Positions 1-10,095 of a stretch of DNA of 64,000 nt are shown one piece after another; position 1 is the stretch's first letter; each line of letters begins with the position of its first letter. Below the pieces are notes generated by a model. It searched no databases, was not told where the DNA came from, and saw nothing but the letters and a program-made list of their open reading frames with translations. A program made the translations under genes and the position numbers. The stretch is taken from NCBI GenBank assembly GCA_964351985.1, contig CAYGPR010000003.1, forward strand, positions 62,001-126,000, written 5' to 3'. The stretch is from Meishania sp964351985. GTDB lineage: Bacteria > Bacteroidota > Bacteroidia > Flavobacteriales > Flavobacteriaceae.

Positions 1-1
1 T

Positions 2-313
2 TTTTTTGTAGATAATATCATGTGGGAACTTTTAGAAAAACAAGAATACGAATCTGTTGCTTTGGATTTTGACCCCAAGGAAATCGAAGGTTCCTATTCA
101 GGTCAGACCAGAGGAAGACCACAAAATGTTGAGGTGAAAGCAATTTCGGACGCGATTACCATTGAATTTAACCAAGATGGAAAAGTCGATACCCTAAATA
201 CCTATATCGGAAACCATACCTGGATGGATGGTAACACTACTGTTTTTATTAAAGATGGAAAAACAAATACCGATCAAGTGTATGGACATTATATTTTAAA
301 AAGGAAAGAGTAA
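2..313 (+). CDS. C-terminal part of an unidentified protein, cut by the window start
   Basis: The frame is open from the first bases of the window, so the ATG at 20 is probably internal and the true start lies upstream. About 104 residues are visible, ending at TAA 313. The segment is rich in alternating polar and hydrophobic strands, with phrases such as IEGSYSG, DAITIEF and VFIKDGK. This resembles the small beta-rich domains that follow serine hydrolase or peptidase domains in flavobacteria, but I do not recognise the family. It ends 28 bp before a serine hydrolase gene on the same strand and may be co-transcribed with it. Confidence 0.6.
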   Translation, partial: FFVDNIMWELLEKQEYESVALDFDPKEIEGSYSGQTRGRPQNVEVKAISDAITIEFNQDGKVDTLNTYIGNHTWMDGNTTVFIKDGKTNTDQVYGHYILKRKE

Positions 314-341
314 ACAAGAAACCGATCAAAACCAAAAAAGC

Positions 342-1850
342 ATGAATTATAGAATAAACCATCTATCTTTTTCTTTCGCCTTGTTCTTTATCATGGGCAT
401 TACCGCCCAACAAGAAGCCAACAACAAAAAACTCGATACCATGATCGTTCAGGGTATAGAAGATTGGAAAGTCCCAGGGTTGGCAGCAATAGTCGTCAAA
501 GACGGACAAGTCGTTTTCCAAAAAACCTACGGCGTCAAAAATCTAAAGACCAAGGAGCCTGTTGACGAGAACACCTTGTTCAATATGGCTTCGACTACAA
601 AAGCGATAGTGGCCATTGCCATGGGCATGTTGGTCGACGATGGCAAATTGAATTGGGACGATAAGGTGGTGGACCACCTCCCCTACTTTAAACTAGCCGA
701 CGCCTACATTACGGCGGATGCCAGGGTAAAAGATCTGTTTACACACAATTTAGGAATCGGCAATGCCGATGCATTGTGGACGATCGACAGCGTTTCGACC
801 CGAGAGACGATTCGAAGGTTCCGGTACGCCGACAAAGCATATCCCCTCCGTGGTGGTTTTATCTATCAAAACATTATGTACGCAGTGGCCGGGGAGGTCA
901 TTGCAGCGGTCAGCGGAAAACCTTGGAACCAATTCGTCAAAGAACGTATTTTCGACCCTTTGGGAATGACCCGAACCCAAGCCCTGGCGAAGGATATTTT
1001 CAAAGCAGGAAATTATGTAACCCCGTATTTCGATGACCCCGACGATGGCATGGTCGAAGTCGATTACGGATTTTCGGATCAAATAGGACCGGCTGGTATG
1101 ATCTGTTCAACGCCACACGATATAGCAAACTATCTGACCCTCTTGGTCAATAATGGGATTTATAAGTCGGATACGCTTGTCAAACCGAAAACGTTTAAGG
1201 CCCTATTTGAACCCCATTCTTTTTTAGGGGAAAGTGGAATTTATCCCACTAATGCCCTGACCAAACCCAACTGGAATACATACGGCCTAGGTTGGTTTCA
1301 ACAGGATTATAAGGGTTACAAACTCGATTTTCACACCGGAAGCCTTTTTGGTCTGGTCGCAATCGCAGGAGTGATGCACGACAAAAATATGGCAGTCTAT
1401 GTTTTTGCCAATCTAGACCATGCAGAGCTGCGCCATGCAATTTTGTACAAGGCGATAGACTTATTCGCCTTTAATGATGACAGTCGCAAATGGCATGACG
1501 AAGTTTTCAAACTGTACGAGGGTTTTAAAAAAGAAAACCTCGAAACATCGAAAAAGAAAATCGCTGAGCGGGTAAAAAATACAAAACCCCGTTTACCATT
1601 GTCAAAGTACGAAGGCGCATACACCAATGAACTTTTAGGAATGGCCACAGTTTCCATCCAAAACAATACCTTAAGGATTAATTTTAATGATTTCATTTCT
1701 TATGACCTGGAGCATTGGCACTATGACACTTTTATGACCAATAAAGATGCTCGATTTCGCCAAAAACTAGAACTTCTTTTTGACCTCGATACTGATGGGA
1801 ACATAGATAAGTTTGATTTTATGGGCGAAGTATTCACGAAAAAGGAGTGA
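342..1850 (+). CDS. Exported serine hydrolase, class C beta-lactamase/DD-peptidase-like, with C-terminal beta domain
   Basis: 502 residues. An N-terminal signal peptide (about residues 1-22, ending ITAQ) predicts export. The beta-lactamase fold (PF00144) shows its three motifs: S84-T-T-K87, Y175-Q-N177 and H331-T-G333. Residues from about 400 form a separate beta-rich tail of the DUF3471 kind often attached to these enzymes. Family members include DD-peptidases, esterases and D-aminopeptidases; the substrate cannot be read from the sequence, and it should not be called an antibiotic-resistance gene. It is followed 128 bp later by an M28 peptidase on the same strand. Confidence 0.88.
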   Translation: MNYRINHLSFSFALFFIMGITAQQEANNKKLDTMIVQGIEDWKVPGLAAIVVKDGQVVFQKTYGVKNLKTKEPVDENTLFNMASTTKAIVAIAMGMLVDDGKLNWDDKVVDHLPYFKLADAYITADARVKDLFTHNLGIGNADALWTIDSVSTRETIRRFRYADKAYPLRGGFIYQNIMYAVAGEVIAAVSGKPWNQFVKERIFDPLGMTRTQALAKDIFKAGNYVTPYFDDPDDGMVEVDYGFSDQIGPAGMICSTPHDIANYLTLLVNNGIYKSDTLVKPKTFKALFEPHSFLGESGIYPTNALTKPNWNTYGLGWFQQDYKGYKLDFHTGSLFGLVAIAGVMHDKNMAVYVFANLDHAELRHAILYKAIDLFAFNDDSRKWHDEVFKLYEGFKKENLETSKKKIAERVKNTKPRLPLSKYEGAYTNELLGMATVSIQNNTLRINFNDFISYDLEHWHYDTFMTNKDARFRQKLELLFDLDTDGNIDKFDFMGEVFTKKE

Positions 1851-1978
1851 TAGGCGGCCCGAAATCCGGTTTTGTTGAACACCGCATAATCAGGATATTT
1901 TTCAAACGATAGAAACAACTAGAAGAGTACCTTTTGAAAATCAAAGGAATGAAATACCAACCAAAAATAATTTTAAAA

Positions 1979-3478
1979 ATGAAAAAACATTTGACCTTAG
2001 CATTATGCATGTTTATAAGTATCGTAACCGCGCAGACCGATCCCGAAAAAACGGCTGAAACCGTAGACAAAAATAACATCGAAGGGCATATCTATTTTCT
2101 TGCCGACGACCTTTTGAAAGGTCGTGATACGGGTACCCCTGAAAATAAAATAGCTGCAAGTTATTTGGCCAATACGTTACGTAGTTACGGCGTAAAACCA
2201 AATCCAACCACAAATTCATATTATCAAAAATTTGAACTCATACAGACATTTGCGCCTAGTTTTCTCAAGGTCGCTTTGAACGACAAGGATTATTCCCATG
2301 CCATTGCGGTAAAGGCCAATTCCGCAACATTATCCGGAGACGCTGTGTATCTAGGATATGGTTTTGAAAAGGACTATAAGGGCAAAGATGTAAAAGGGAA
2401 ATTGATCATCGTGAAGGGAGGAACTTCAGATTCGTCCGAACCCCGTGAAGTATATTCGGCTCACAAAAACAAACAGAGCTTGGCCAAAAAAAATGGGGCC
2501 GCAGGACTTGTTGAAATGACCCTATTCGATGAAGAATGGTGGTCGCGCATTAAATATATGATGGGCGAGGGCGTACAAATACCAGATTCCAACGATACCG
2601 GAACTGAAACCGAGAATTTTGTTCATCTCTGGGTCAATACTACCTCCGAAGAATTGAATACTTTGCCTGACTCCGATTTGACCTATTCCATAGCCACCGA
2701 CGGTAAAAAAGAGGAAACCATTTCGACCCAAAACGTAGTGGGAGTTTTAGAGGGCTCGGACCCTGAACTAAAGAACGAATACCTCATCTATTCTGCCCAT
2801 TACGATCATGTAGGCATAGGAAGACCAGACGCACAAGGCGATAGCATTTACAATGGCGCCCGAGATAATGCCATCGGTACGACCGCAGTTTTGACGATCG
2901 CCGAAAATTTGGCCAAATACCCCACAAAGCGATCGGCACTGTTCATTTTATTTACCGGAGAAGAAAAAGGGCTTTTAGGAAGTCAGTATTATGTTCAAAA
3001 TCCAATTCTACCTTTGAACCAAATGATATATTGTTTCAATACCGATGGGGGTGGTTATAACAATACTAGCTTGGCAACCATTGCAGGATTAAAACGTACC
3101 ACGGCACAAAAACACATGGTCGAAGGCGCCAAAACCTTTGGGTTGGAAGCTTTGGACATTGATGATGTAGCCCCCGAACAAGGCCTTTTCGATCGCAGTG
3201 ATAACGTAAGTTTTGCCAAAGTCGGTATTCCCGCCCCCACCTACTCTACGGGTTTCGATGCTTTTGATGAAGAAATCAATAAATACTACCATCAGGCCGC
3301 TGACCAGGCAGATAGCATTGACTATGATTACCTGGTAAAATTCTACCAGGGGTATGTACTATCGGGCAGGTTAATTGCTAACGATCCTGAAAGGCCCTTT
3401 TGGATAAAAGGTGATAAATATGAGGCTGCCGGTAATATTTTATATAATCGCGGCCCTGATATGCCTTTAAAAAACTAA
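1979..3478 (+). CDS. Exported M28-family zinc aminopeptidase
   Basis: The ATG at 1979 is preferred over a TTG at 1934 because it begins a clean signal peptide (MKKHLTLALC, ending TAQ); this gives 499 residues. A protease-associated domain is likely between about residues 100 and 240. The M28 metal-binding segments follow: AHYDHVG, NGARDNAIG (bridging Asp), FTGEEKGLLGS (catalytic and ligand Glu), NTDGGG, and a terminal YYHQAADQ histidine. The usual role is release of N-terminal amino acids from peptides outside the cytoplasm. It is followed 6 bp later by a phosphoesterase lipoprotein, suggesting an operon. Confidence 0.9.
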   Translation: MKKHLTLALCMFISIVTAQTDPEKTAETVDKNNIEGHIYFLADDLLKGRDTGTPENKIAASYLANTLRSYGVKPNPTTNSYYQKFELIQTFAPSFLKVALNDKDYSHAIAVKANSATLSGDAVYLGYGFEKDYKGKDVKGKLIIVKGGTSDSSEPREVYSAHKNKQSLAKKNGAAGLVEMTLFDEEWWSRIKYMMGEGVQIPDSNDTGTETENFVHLWVNTTSEELNTLPDSDLTYSIATDGKKEETISTQNVVGVLEGSDPELKNEYLIYSAHYDHVGIGRPDAQGDSIYNGARDNAIGTTAVLTIAENLAKYPTKRSALFILFTGEEKGLLGSQYYVQNPILPLNQMIYCFNTDGGGYNNTSLATIAGLKRTTAQKHMVEGAKTFGLEALDIDDVAPEQGLFDRSDNVSFAKVGIPAPTYSTGFDAFDEEINKYYHQAADQADSIDYDYLVKFYQGYVLSGRLIANDPERPFWIKGDKYEAAGNILYNRGPDMPLKN

Positions 3479-3484
3479 TTCGAT

Positions 3485-4483
3485 ATGCGACTACATATTT
3501 CCTTGTTAATCGTACTGCTGACACTGACCGCTGCTTGTAAAAATGTACAACCTGAACCAAAGGTTTCAAAATTTATACATGATATCGCTTCTGGTCCTAC
3601 CCCATTGACGAGCGATATATTCGAATTAGCGGAAGAAGATTTCACTTTTGCCATCATCTCCGATTTGAACGGGGGCGAACGTGAAGGGGTATATAGTGCA
3701 GCCGTCTCCCAATTGAATCGATTAGACCCGACTTTTGTAGTAAGTGTTGGTGATTTGATAGATGGAGGTACCGAAGATTCCCTGCAACTGGCTACAGAAT
3801 GGGATTCTTTTGACCAGCGGACTTCAAAATTGAACATGCCATTCTTTTACCTGGGTGGCAATCACGATCTGACCAATCCCGCAATGCGAAAATTTTGGAA
3901 GCAACGCTTTGGCCCCAGATTCTACCATTTTGTATATGAAGATGTACTTTTTCTGATGATGGATTCCGAAGATTTTGAAGAACAGCGGATGATGGATATT
4001 TACAATGCACGGGCGAAAGCGCTCAAAGTAATTGCTGGTGAAATCGAAGGAGTGTACGAAGAAACAGAATACTACAAGATGTCAGAACGAAAAACCGGGG
4101 GCATGAGCAATGATCAATTCAATTATTTCAAAGATGTGCTTGAAAAATACCCTGAAGTAAAATGGACCTTTGTTTTGATGCACAAACCGTTGTGGAAACG
4201 CGACGATGAAAAAGGACTGGGTAAACTAGAAAAGTTATTAGCAGACCGCCCTTATACCGTAATCAATGGACACGAGCATTCTTTTTCATACCAACAACGA
4301 AACAGCCGCGATTATATCATTTTAGGAACTACTGGTGGTGGGCAACGAGAAAACGACTCTTTAGCATTTGACCATGTATCCTTAGTTAGAATGAAAAAAG
4401 AACCAGTCATTACACATCTAAAAATGGAAGGTATTTTAGATGAGACTGGAAAATTACCTGAGGGAAGTGATTTCGTTCGGTAA
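3485..4483 (+). CDS. Calcineurin-like phosphoesterase lipoprotein with altered first motif
   Basis: 332 residues. A lipoprotein signal ends at Cys18 (LTAAC). Metallophosphoesterase blocks (PF00149) are visible: D60-L-N, GD(L)ID at 89-93, GNHD at 125-128, a His at 233 (MHKPLW) and GHEH at 262-265. The family normally has D-x-H in the first block; here the His is Asn, so metal site 1 may be altered. The start lies 6 bp after the M28 peptidase stop. The substrate is unknown. The lipoprotein signal points to an outer-membrane or periplasmic location. Confidence 0.85.
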   Translation: MRLHISLLIVLLTLTAACKNVQPEPKVSKFIHDIASGPTPLTSDIFELAEEDFTFAIISDLNGGEREGVYSAAVSQLNRLDPTFVVSVGDLIDGGTEDSLQLATEWDSFDQRTSKLNMPFFYLGGNHDLTNPAMRKFWKQRFGPRFYHFVYEDVLFLMMDSEDFEEQRMMDIYNARAKALKVIAGEIEGVYEETEYYKMSERKTGGMSNDQFNYFKDVLEKYPEVKWTFVLMHKPLWKRDDEKGLGKLEKLLADRPYTVINGHEHSFSYQQRNSRDYIILGTTGGGQRENDSLAFDHVSLVRMKKEPVITHLKMEGILDETGKLPEGSDFVR

Positions 4484-4518
4484 AACTCACCCTTAATCTC
4501 TCTCAAGAGCGGATAAGC

Positions 4519-5508
4519 TCAATGCCCCAAGGCATGATATGTCTTCAAAACATTCTCGATCTGACGCTCCGTTTCGGGGTTGATAACTTTTCGTTCCGGG
4601 TTGTCATCCAACCATTTTAAAGTTCTTTTGATGCCCTCCGCAAAGGGAATCGTCGCTTTAAAAGCGGGAACAAAAGTCTTTATCTTGGTATTATCAAAAA
4701 TGACACTTTCCGCCTTGTCGGCCAACAAAGTCCCTTTAAAATCAGGTTCGATCTTGCAGATAAAATCAGAGGCGATATGAACGACCTTGGCTTTCTTTCC
4801 TAGACTATCGGCCAAGATTTTATAAATCATATTCCAAGTTAGAATCTCATCGGAGGTAATGTGAAAGGCATGCCCAATGGCCTGGGTCAATCCCAACAAT
4901 CCCACAAAACCCTTGGCAAAGTCATCGGCATGGGTTACCGTCCAAACCGAGGTACCATCCCCATGGATAATAATTTCCTTTCCTTTCAGAATTCTATCTG
5001 CAGTATTGTATTCGTTGAATCCGCCTATGGCGATAGGGATTACGGTATCATAGGTCAAAGAAGGCCGAACAATAGTTATTGGAAAGCCTTCGTCGCGATA
5101 GGCTTTTAGCAATCGGTCCTCACATTTTATCTTATTGTTAGAATAGTCCCAAAGATTGTTGCAAAGCGGGGTCGATTCCGTAATCACGGGATAACTCAAA
5201 GGTGTCTGGTAGCACGATGCGGAACTGATAAAAATATATTGTTTGGTCTTGCCTTTAAACAATGAAATATCCCGCTCGATATCGGCAGCCGTAAAGGCGA
5301 TCCAGTTGACCACGACATCCCATTCATGTTGATTTAATTCCGTTAGGGTTTCAGGTTTGTTAATATCTCCCGTAATCGATGATACGCCGGGCAGATCAAC
5401 CTTAAGTTTCCCACGGTTCAGAACATAGAGGTTAATTCCTTTGGTTATTGCCAATCTACTCGAAGCTGTACTAATGTTTCCCGTACCACCTATAAATAAT
5501 ACTTTCAT
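4519..5508 (-). CDS. NAD-dependent epimerase/dehydratase-like protein (extended SDR)
   Basis: The start at 5508 (MKVLFIGGTGNIS) is preferred to 5535 because it places the Rossmann glycine motif GGTGNIS at the very N-terminus, as is usual; this gives 329 residues. A YSNNK segment supplies the YxxxK catalytic pair, preceded by a Ser-rich SSASCY. The C-terminal part contains the family's substrate-binding region (HADDFAKGF). The closest remembered relatives are the NAD-epimerase/CSP41-like proteins of bacteria, of unclear substrate. It converges with the phosphoesterase gene (35 bp apart) and looks monocistronic. Confidence 0.8.
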   Translation of the reverse strand: MKVLFIGGTGNISTASSRLAITKGINLYVLNRGKLKVDLPGVSSITGDINKPETLTELNQHEWDVVVNWIAFTAADIERDISLFKGKTKQYIFISSASCYQTPLSYPVITESTPLCNNLWDYSNNKIKCEDRLLKAYRDEGFPITIVRPSLTYDTVIPIAIGGFNEYNTADRILKGKEIIIHGDGTSVWTVTHADDFAKGFVGLLGLTQAIGHAFHITSDEILTWNMIYKILADSLGKKAKVVHIASDFICKIEPDFKGTLLADKAESVIFDNTKIKTFVPAFKATIPFAEGIKRTLKWLDDNPERKVINPETERQIENVLKTYHALGH

Positions 5509-5656
5509 TTTCGTGTATTTGCCACAAAATAGCACAATTATCCGAGGTTACTGTATTACGAATAGTCGAATTTCAATACCGCAAAAACTCAAATGATTTC
5601 AGACATATAATTGTTATCTTGGAGGGCATCCGAAATAACCTTTCAAATCCGTTAAA

Positions 5657-7678
5657 ATGAAAAATGTACTAAAACTATTTTTTGTGCTGACCGCACCTTT
5701 ACTCTTCGCCCAAGAGAAATCCAATTTAGAGCTTATCGATATTTTCGATATGGAATATGTTTCCGATCCACAGATTTCTCCGGATGGAAGTAAAATCGTC
5801 TACGTTAGAAATTCCAAAGACGTGATGACCGACAAAAATCTATCCAACTTATGGATCGTAAATTTTGACGGAAGCAATAATCGTCCCCTGACCACCGGGA
5901 ATCATAATAATGTCTCCCCAAGATGGTCGCATGACGGTAAGAAATTGGCCTATCGCTCGAACAGCGAGGACGACAAAACCAAGCTCTATATGATGTGGTT
6001 GGACACTAAAGAAAGTGTCCCGCTGACCAATACCCCACAAGCACCGTCGAACGTCTCTTGGTCACATGATAATCTGCATTTGGCCTTTACGATGTTTGTA
6101 CCTGAAAGCCATGAATCCATAGTCAAACTGCCTCAAAAACCAGAAGGTGCCAAATGGAACGACCCACCAAAATACATTGATGATATGACCTATCGGGCCG
6201 ACGGTGCGGGCTATTTAAAAAGCGGACATAATCAAATTTTTGTGCTTTCCGCAGACGGTGGCACCCCGCGTCAGTTGACCTTTTCGGAAAATAACCATGG
6301 TGGCCCGGTTTGGTCAAATGACAATACCAGTTTATACTTCTCGGCAAATCTTCATGAGAATAAGGAGTTCGAACCGGCCAATAGTGAAATTTATAAAATC
6401 AATTTAGCTAGCGGTAAAATCGACACTTTGACCAATCGGTTCGGCCCCGACGGAGGTTTGGCACTATCCCCTGACGGAAAGAAAATTGCCTACACAGGTT
6501 TTGACGATACGTTTCAGGGCTATCAAGTGACTCAATTATATGTGATGGATGTCGATGGAAGCAACCCAAAACTCTTATCCAAAGAACTAGATCGAGATGT
6601 TCAGAATATACAATGGGCAGGAGATGGCAAGAGTATCTACATCTTATATGATGATAAAGGCGATGGAAAAATAGGACAGATTTCCCTAAGCGGAAAAACG
6701 TCGATGCTAACCGATAATTTAGGCGGACTTTCATTAGGAAGGCCCTATAATCAAGCTGAATTTACGGTTTCCACAAACAATCAATTCGCATATACCTTGG
6801 GAGGCACAGAACACCCCGCTGACCTGGGAACTTTTTACAAAGGAAAAAACAACCGAATCACAAGTCTAAATGACGACCTCTTCTCTTTCCGGAAATTAGG
6901 GAAAGTGGAAGAACTCTGGTGGGATTCTTCTTTTGACCAACGAAAAATACAGGGGTGGGTCGTTACCCCGCCGGACTTCGACCCGTCTAAAAAATACCCA
7001 ATGATCTTGGAGATCCATGGTGGGCCTTTCACGAGCTACGGTTCCGTATTTTCGGCAGAGATTCAGGCCTATGCCGCTGCCGGTTATGTGGTTCTATACA
7101 CCAATCCGCGAGGAAGCACAAGTTACGGACAGGAATTCGGCAACCTCATCCACCACGACTACCCCAATCATGATTACGAAGATCTGATGTCGGGTGTAGA
7201 TGCCCTTTTGACAAAAGGATATGTTGATGCTGAAAACCTGTTTGTTACCGGTGGTAGTGGTGGTGGCGTATTATCCGCTTGGATAGTTGGCAAAACAGAC
7301 CGATTTAAAGCCGCGGTGGTCGCCAAACCTGTTATCAATTGGTATAGTTTTGTACTATATTCCGATAACCCGGGTTTCTTTTACAAATATTGGTTCCCGA
7401 ACAAACCGTGGGAAAATCCTGAAAACTATTTAAAACGTTCTCCCTTATCGCTTGTCGGTAACGTGACCACCCCGACGATGTTGTTGACAGGGGAAGAAGA
7501 TTACCGTACGCCCATTGCCGAATCGGAACAATATTATGCCGCCCTAAAACTTCAAAAAGTAGAAACGGCAATGGTACGTATTCCCGGTGCCGGACATGGC
7601 ATCGCGAACAGGCCTAGCAATTTGATAGCTAAAATTGCCAGTGTGCTGGCATGGTTCGATAAATACAAAGACAAATAG
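5657..7678 (+). CDS. Exported S9-family prolyl oligopeptidase/acylaminoacyl peptidase
   Basis: 673 residues with a signal peptide (MKNVLKLFFVL, ending LFAQ). Residues ~25-400 hold TolB/WD-like propeller repeats, seen as repeated SPDGSKI, SHDGKKL and SPDGKKI blades. Residues ~410-670 hold the alpha/beta hydrolase domain. The catalytic triad is readable: S534 in GGSGGG, D615 in GEEDYRTP and H647 in GAGHG. These enzymes trim short peptides or N-acylated residues. A secreted nuclease-like gene follows 6 bp downstream, so the two are probably co-transcribed. Confidence 0.92.
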   Translation: MKNVLKLFFVLTAPLLFAQEKSNLELIDIFDMEYVSDPQISPDGSKIVYVRNSKDVMTDKNLSNLWIVNFDGSNNRPLTTGNHNNVSPRWSHDGKKLAYRSNSEDDKTKLYMMWLDTKESVPLTNTPQAPSNVSWSHDNLHLAFTMFVPESHESIVKLPQKPEGAKWNDPPKYIDDMTYRADGAGYLKSGHNQIFVLSADGGTPRQLTFSENNHGGPVWSNDNTSLYFSANLHENKEFEPANSEIYKINLASGKIDTLTNRFGPDGGLALSPDGKKIAYTGFDDTFQGYQVTQLYVMDVDGSNPKLLSKELDRDVQNIQWAGDGKSIYILYDDKGDGKIGQISLSGKTSMLTDNLGGLSLGRPYNQAEFTVSTNNQFAYTLGGTEHPADLGTFYKGKNNRITSLNDDLFSFRKLGKVEELWWDSSFDQRKIQGWVVTPPDFDPSKKYPMILEIHGGPFTSYGSVFSAEIQAYAAAGYVVLYTNPRGSTSYGQEFGNLIHHDYPNHDYEDLMSGVDALLTKGYVDAENLFVTGGSGGGVLSAWIVGKTDRFKAAVVAKPVINWYSFVLYSDNPGFFYKYWFPNKPWENPENYLKRSPLSLVGNVTTPTMLLTGEEDYRTPIAESEQYYAALKLQKVETAMVRIPGAGHGIANRPSNLIAKIASVLAWFDKYKDK

Positions 7679-7684
7679 ATCAAG

Positions 7685-8533
7685 ATGGTTTTAAATAAAC
7701 AACTACTAGTAAGTCTGAATACAGTGTTACTATTATTGCCCGTATTGCTTTCTTCCCAATCAACCAAAGTGATGACCTACAATATTAAATATGACAAGGT
7801 CAATGACACAGTAAATAACTGGAACGACCGAAAGGAAGCCATGGTGGGGCAATTAAAAAAGTACGCCCCTGATTTCATAGGTATGCAAGAAGTACTTTTG
7901 AGGCAATTGGAATTTTTGGAAGAATCACTGCCCAACTATAAGTATATAGGTGTGGGTCGTGATGATGGCAAAACAAAGGGAGAGTACTCCCCCATTTTTT
8001 ACGATTCCAAAAAATATGAGTTGTTACAATCCAGCACCTTTTGGCTTTCCAAAACCCCAGAAAAGATTTCAGTAGGTTGGGATGCCGCCTTGGAGCGCAT
8101 TTGCACTTATGGACTATTTGAGGATACGAAAACAAAAAAACGATTCTGGGTCTTCAATACCCATTTTGATCATGTCGGGGTAAAGGCCAGAAAGAAATCT
8201 GCCAAGCTCATCTTTAAAAAAATCAAACAACTTAATACTAATAAGCTTCCAGTCGTGCTAATGGGGGATTTTAACCTCTTGCCAGAAGAACACCCCATTC
8301 AAGCGATTCAAAAGAAGATGAACGATGGGCTTCTTTTTACAGAAATAAAAAACGATGGCCCGATTGGCACTTCTAACGGATTCAATATTTCAGAACCGAT
8401 AAGCAAACGAATAGATTATATTTTTGTTAAGGATTTTGAGGTGAAAAACTACCAACATATCGATGAACGTTTGCAAAATGGTAAACACATCTCTGATCAT
8501 TTGCCCGTTTTTGCTGAACTTGTACTTAAATAA
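7685..8533 (+). CDS. Exported endonuclease/exonuclease/phosphatase-family protein
   Basis: 282 residues with a signal peptide ending near SSQS (residue ~25). The fold's landmarks (PF03372) are all present: MTYNIKYD, GMQEVL (metal Glu), NTHFDH (His), MGDFN (Asp/Asn pair) and the terminal SDHLPV. In flavobacteria these exported members are often annotated simply by fold; they may cleave phosphodiesters in nucleic acids or lipids. It starts 6 bp after the S9 peptidase and ends 27 bp before the TfoX-N gene. Confidence 0.85.
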   Translation: MVLNKQLLVSLNTVLLLLPVLLSSQSTKVMTYNIKYDKVNDTVNNWNDRKEAMVGQLKKYAPDFIGMQEVLLRQLEFLEESLPNYKYIGVGRDDGKTKGEYSPIFYDSKKYELLQSSTFWLSKTPEKISVGWDAALERICTYGLFEDTKTKKRFWVFNTHFDHVGVKARKKSAKLIFKKIKQLNTNKLPVVLMGDFNLLPEEHPIQAIQKKMNDGLLFTEIKNDGPIGTSNGFNISEPISKRIDYIFVKDFEVKNYQHIDERLQNGKHISDHLPVFAELVLK

Positions 8534-8560
8534 CAGCATCAATCACTTTATTGGTACACT

Positions 8561-8935
8561 ATGGCATACGACGAGTTTTTAGCCGATCGAATTCGGCAGT
8601 TTTTACAACGAAAATCAATTTTATCACAGGAGAAAAAAATGATGGGCGGACTTTGTTTTATGGTCGATGATAAAATGTGCTTTGGCATGCATATCGACAA
8701 AAACACCGATTCCTCATTACTTATGGCAAGAGTCGGGCCTGATCAATATGAAAAGGCTTTGGCGAAACCCCATTGCATGGAAATGACCTTTACCGGTAGG
8801 AGTATGAAAGGTTATGTCTTTGTTTCTGCAGAAGGTATCGATTCGGATGAAGATCTTGAATATTGGATTCAGTTATGTTTGGATTACAATCCTTTGGCGA
8901 AGAGCAGCAAAAAGAAAACCCCTAAAAAGAGGTAG
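8561..8935 (+). CDS. TfoX N-terminal domain protein
   Basis: 124 residues, cytoplasmic. It matches the TfoX/Sxy N-terminal domain (PF04993): MAYDEFLADRIRQFL, then KKMMGGLCFMVDDKMCFG and GRSMKGYVFV, and a lysine-rich tail (KKKTPKKR). The full TfoX of gamma-proteobacteria regulates competence; isolated N-domains in Bacteroidota have no settled role. The stop overlaps the stop of the convergent mannanase gene by 14 bp. Confidence 0.82.
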   Translation: MAYDEFLADRIRQFLQRKSILSQEKKMMGGLCFMVDDKMCFGMHIDKNTDSSLLMARVGPDQYEKALAKPHCMEMTFTGRSMKGYVFVSAEGIDSDEDLEYWIQLCLDYNPLAKSSKKKTPKKR

Positions 8936-10034
8936 GCGAAAGCTCATCGCGCGTAATTACCACATCACTGTTCATCATCTCAATACTATTCTTATTGTCT
9001 TTTATAGCAACAGCGGCACCATTCCAACTATGCCATTGAAGAAAATAGGCCGCTTTTCCCTTTATTTTATTTGCGAATTGCATCATATCCCATTGTCCGT
9101 AACCTGAATCTCTCGGCCCTGATTCGCTCATTACAATAGTTTTTCCTAAAGATTTTAATTCCTCGTAATTTGGAAAATCAGGGTTGTCTCCATAATAATC
9201 CATCCCTACCAAATCTACATAATCAGAACCGGGATAGAAAGCGGTCACCTCTGCATTCCACCCCACATAAGGAATCACGGAATACGTCCAAATCAAATTA
9301 TCAAGTCCGTAATCATAGGTGAGTGTATCGTATAAATCAACCCATAAAGCTTTGTAGTCTGCTACATTGGTTTGCTGATTGTTATAGGCATCCATACCCC
9401 ACCAAAAAAAATCTCCGTTCATTTCATGAAAGGGTCGCCAAATCACCTTGACCCCAGCATCGCGAAGTTTTTGTAATGCGCCAGCAACATTGTCGAGTTC
9501 GGTTCGGTAGCTCGTCCATACTTCGGTTTGTGGTTCCCCCTTTCGCAAGGATTTTAAATTAATCTTATCTTTATTTTCTACCGTATTCCAGTAGACATCA
9601 ACACCAGTTTCAAAAGGATTATCTGCATGCCAACTAACCGTGACCAGACCTCCTTCATTCCAATGGTCAATTAATGTATTTACAGGATAATAAGACCCTG
9701 ATGACCAGCCAAAGTCGGCACCTACCATTCCCACGTGCCTACCGGTCTCATCGGCTAGAACATCAACATAGTTGTTGTAGTAATCTTCAGTTGTAGTCGG
9801 AGCATCTCCACAATGCTGCCCCACAATTATTTGCTCGTTTGCAATAAGTTCATCGAAATAAGCAAGTATGCCTTCTTTGCTGGGGCCTTCCAATCCGGTG
9901 TTTTCAAGGGATTCTTCAGAAGATTCCTGCGAAACGTTATTGTCCTCGTTCGGGGATTGTTCTTTACTTATAACTTGCTCTTTATCACAAGAAAAAAAGA
10001 GAAATGCCATAAAAAGAGGAAGTAATAATCGCAT
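8922..10034 (-). CDS. GH26 endo-beta-1,4-mannanase lipoprotein
   Basis: The start at 10034 (MRLLLPLFMAFLFFSC) gives a lipoprotein signal with the lipobox Cys at about residue 16; 370 residues. An acidic Ser/Glu linker follows (~20-50), then a GH26 barrel: GQHCG near the N-terminus, GWSSGSYYP, the acid/base E204 in RPFHEMNGDFFWWG, and the nucleophile E304 in MSESGPR. GH26 enzymes mostly hydrolyse beta-mannan. The lipoprotein signal suggests surface display. The neighbouring gene is a Por-secreted surface protein. No SusC/SusD pair is next to it, so this is not a canonical utilisation locus. Confidence 0.9.
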   Translation of the reverse strand: MRLLLPLFMAFLFFSCDKEQVISKEQSPNEDNNVSQESSEESLENTGLEGPSKEGILAYFDELIANEQIIVGQHCGDAPTTTEDYYNNYVDVLADETGRHVGMVGADFGWSSGSYYPVNTLIDHWNEGGLVTVSWHADNPFETGVDVYWNTVENKDKINLKSLRKGEPQTEVWTSYRTELDNVAGALQKLRDAGVKVIWRPFHEMNGDFFWWGMDAYNNQQTNVADYKALWVDLYDTLTYDYGLDNLIWTYSVIPYVGWNAEVTAFYPGSDYVDLVGMDYYGDNPDFPNYEELKSLGKTIVMSESGPRDSGYGQWDMMQFANKIKGKAAYFLQWHSWNGAAVAIKDNKNSIEMMNSDVVITRDELSPTSF

Positions 10035-10095
10035 TATACAAGATTTGTTGACCTGTAAAACAGGTATCAATAATCATTCCGAAAAATTTAACAAA

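Noticed and set aside
342..1850. Antibiotic-resistance beta-lactamase
   Set aside because: The fold and SxxK/YxN/HxG motifs are shared by many esterases and DD-peptidases; nothing specific to a drug-resistance class is visible.
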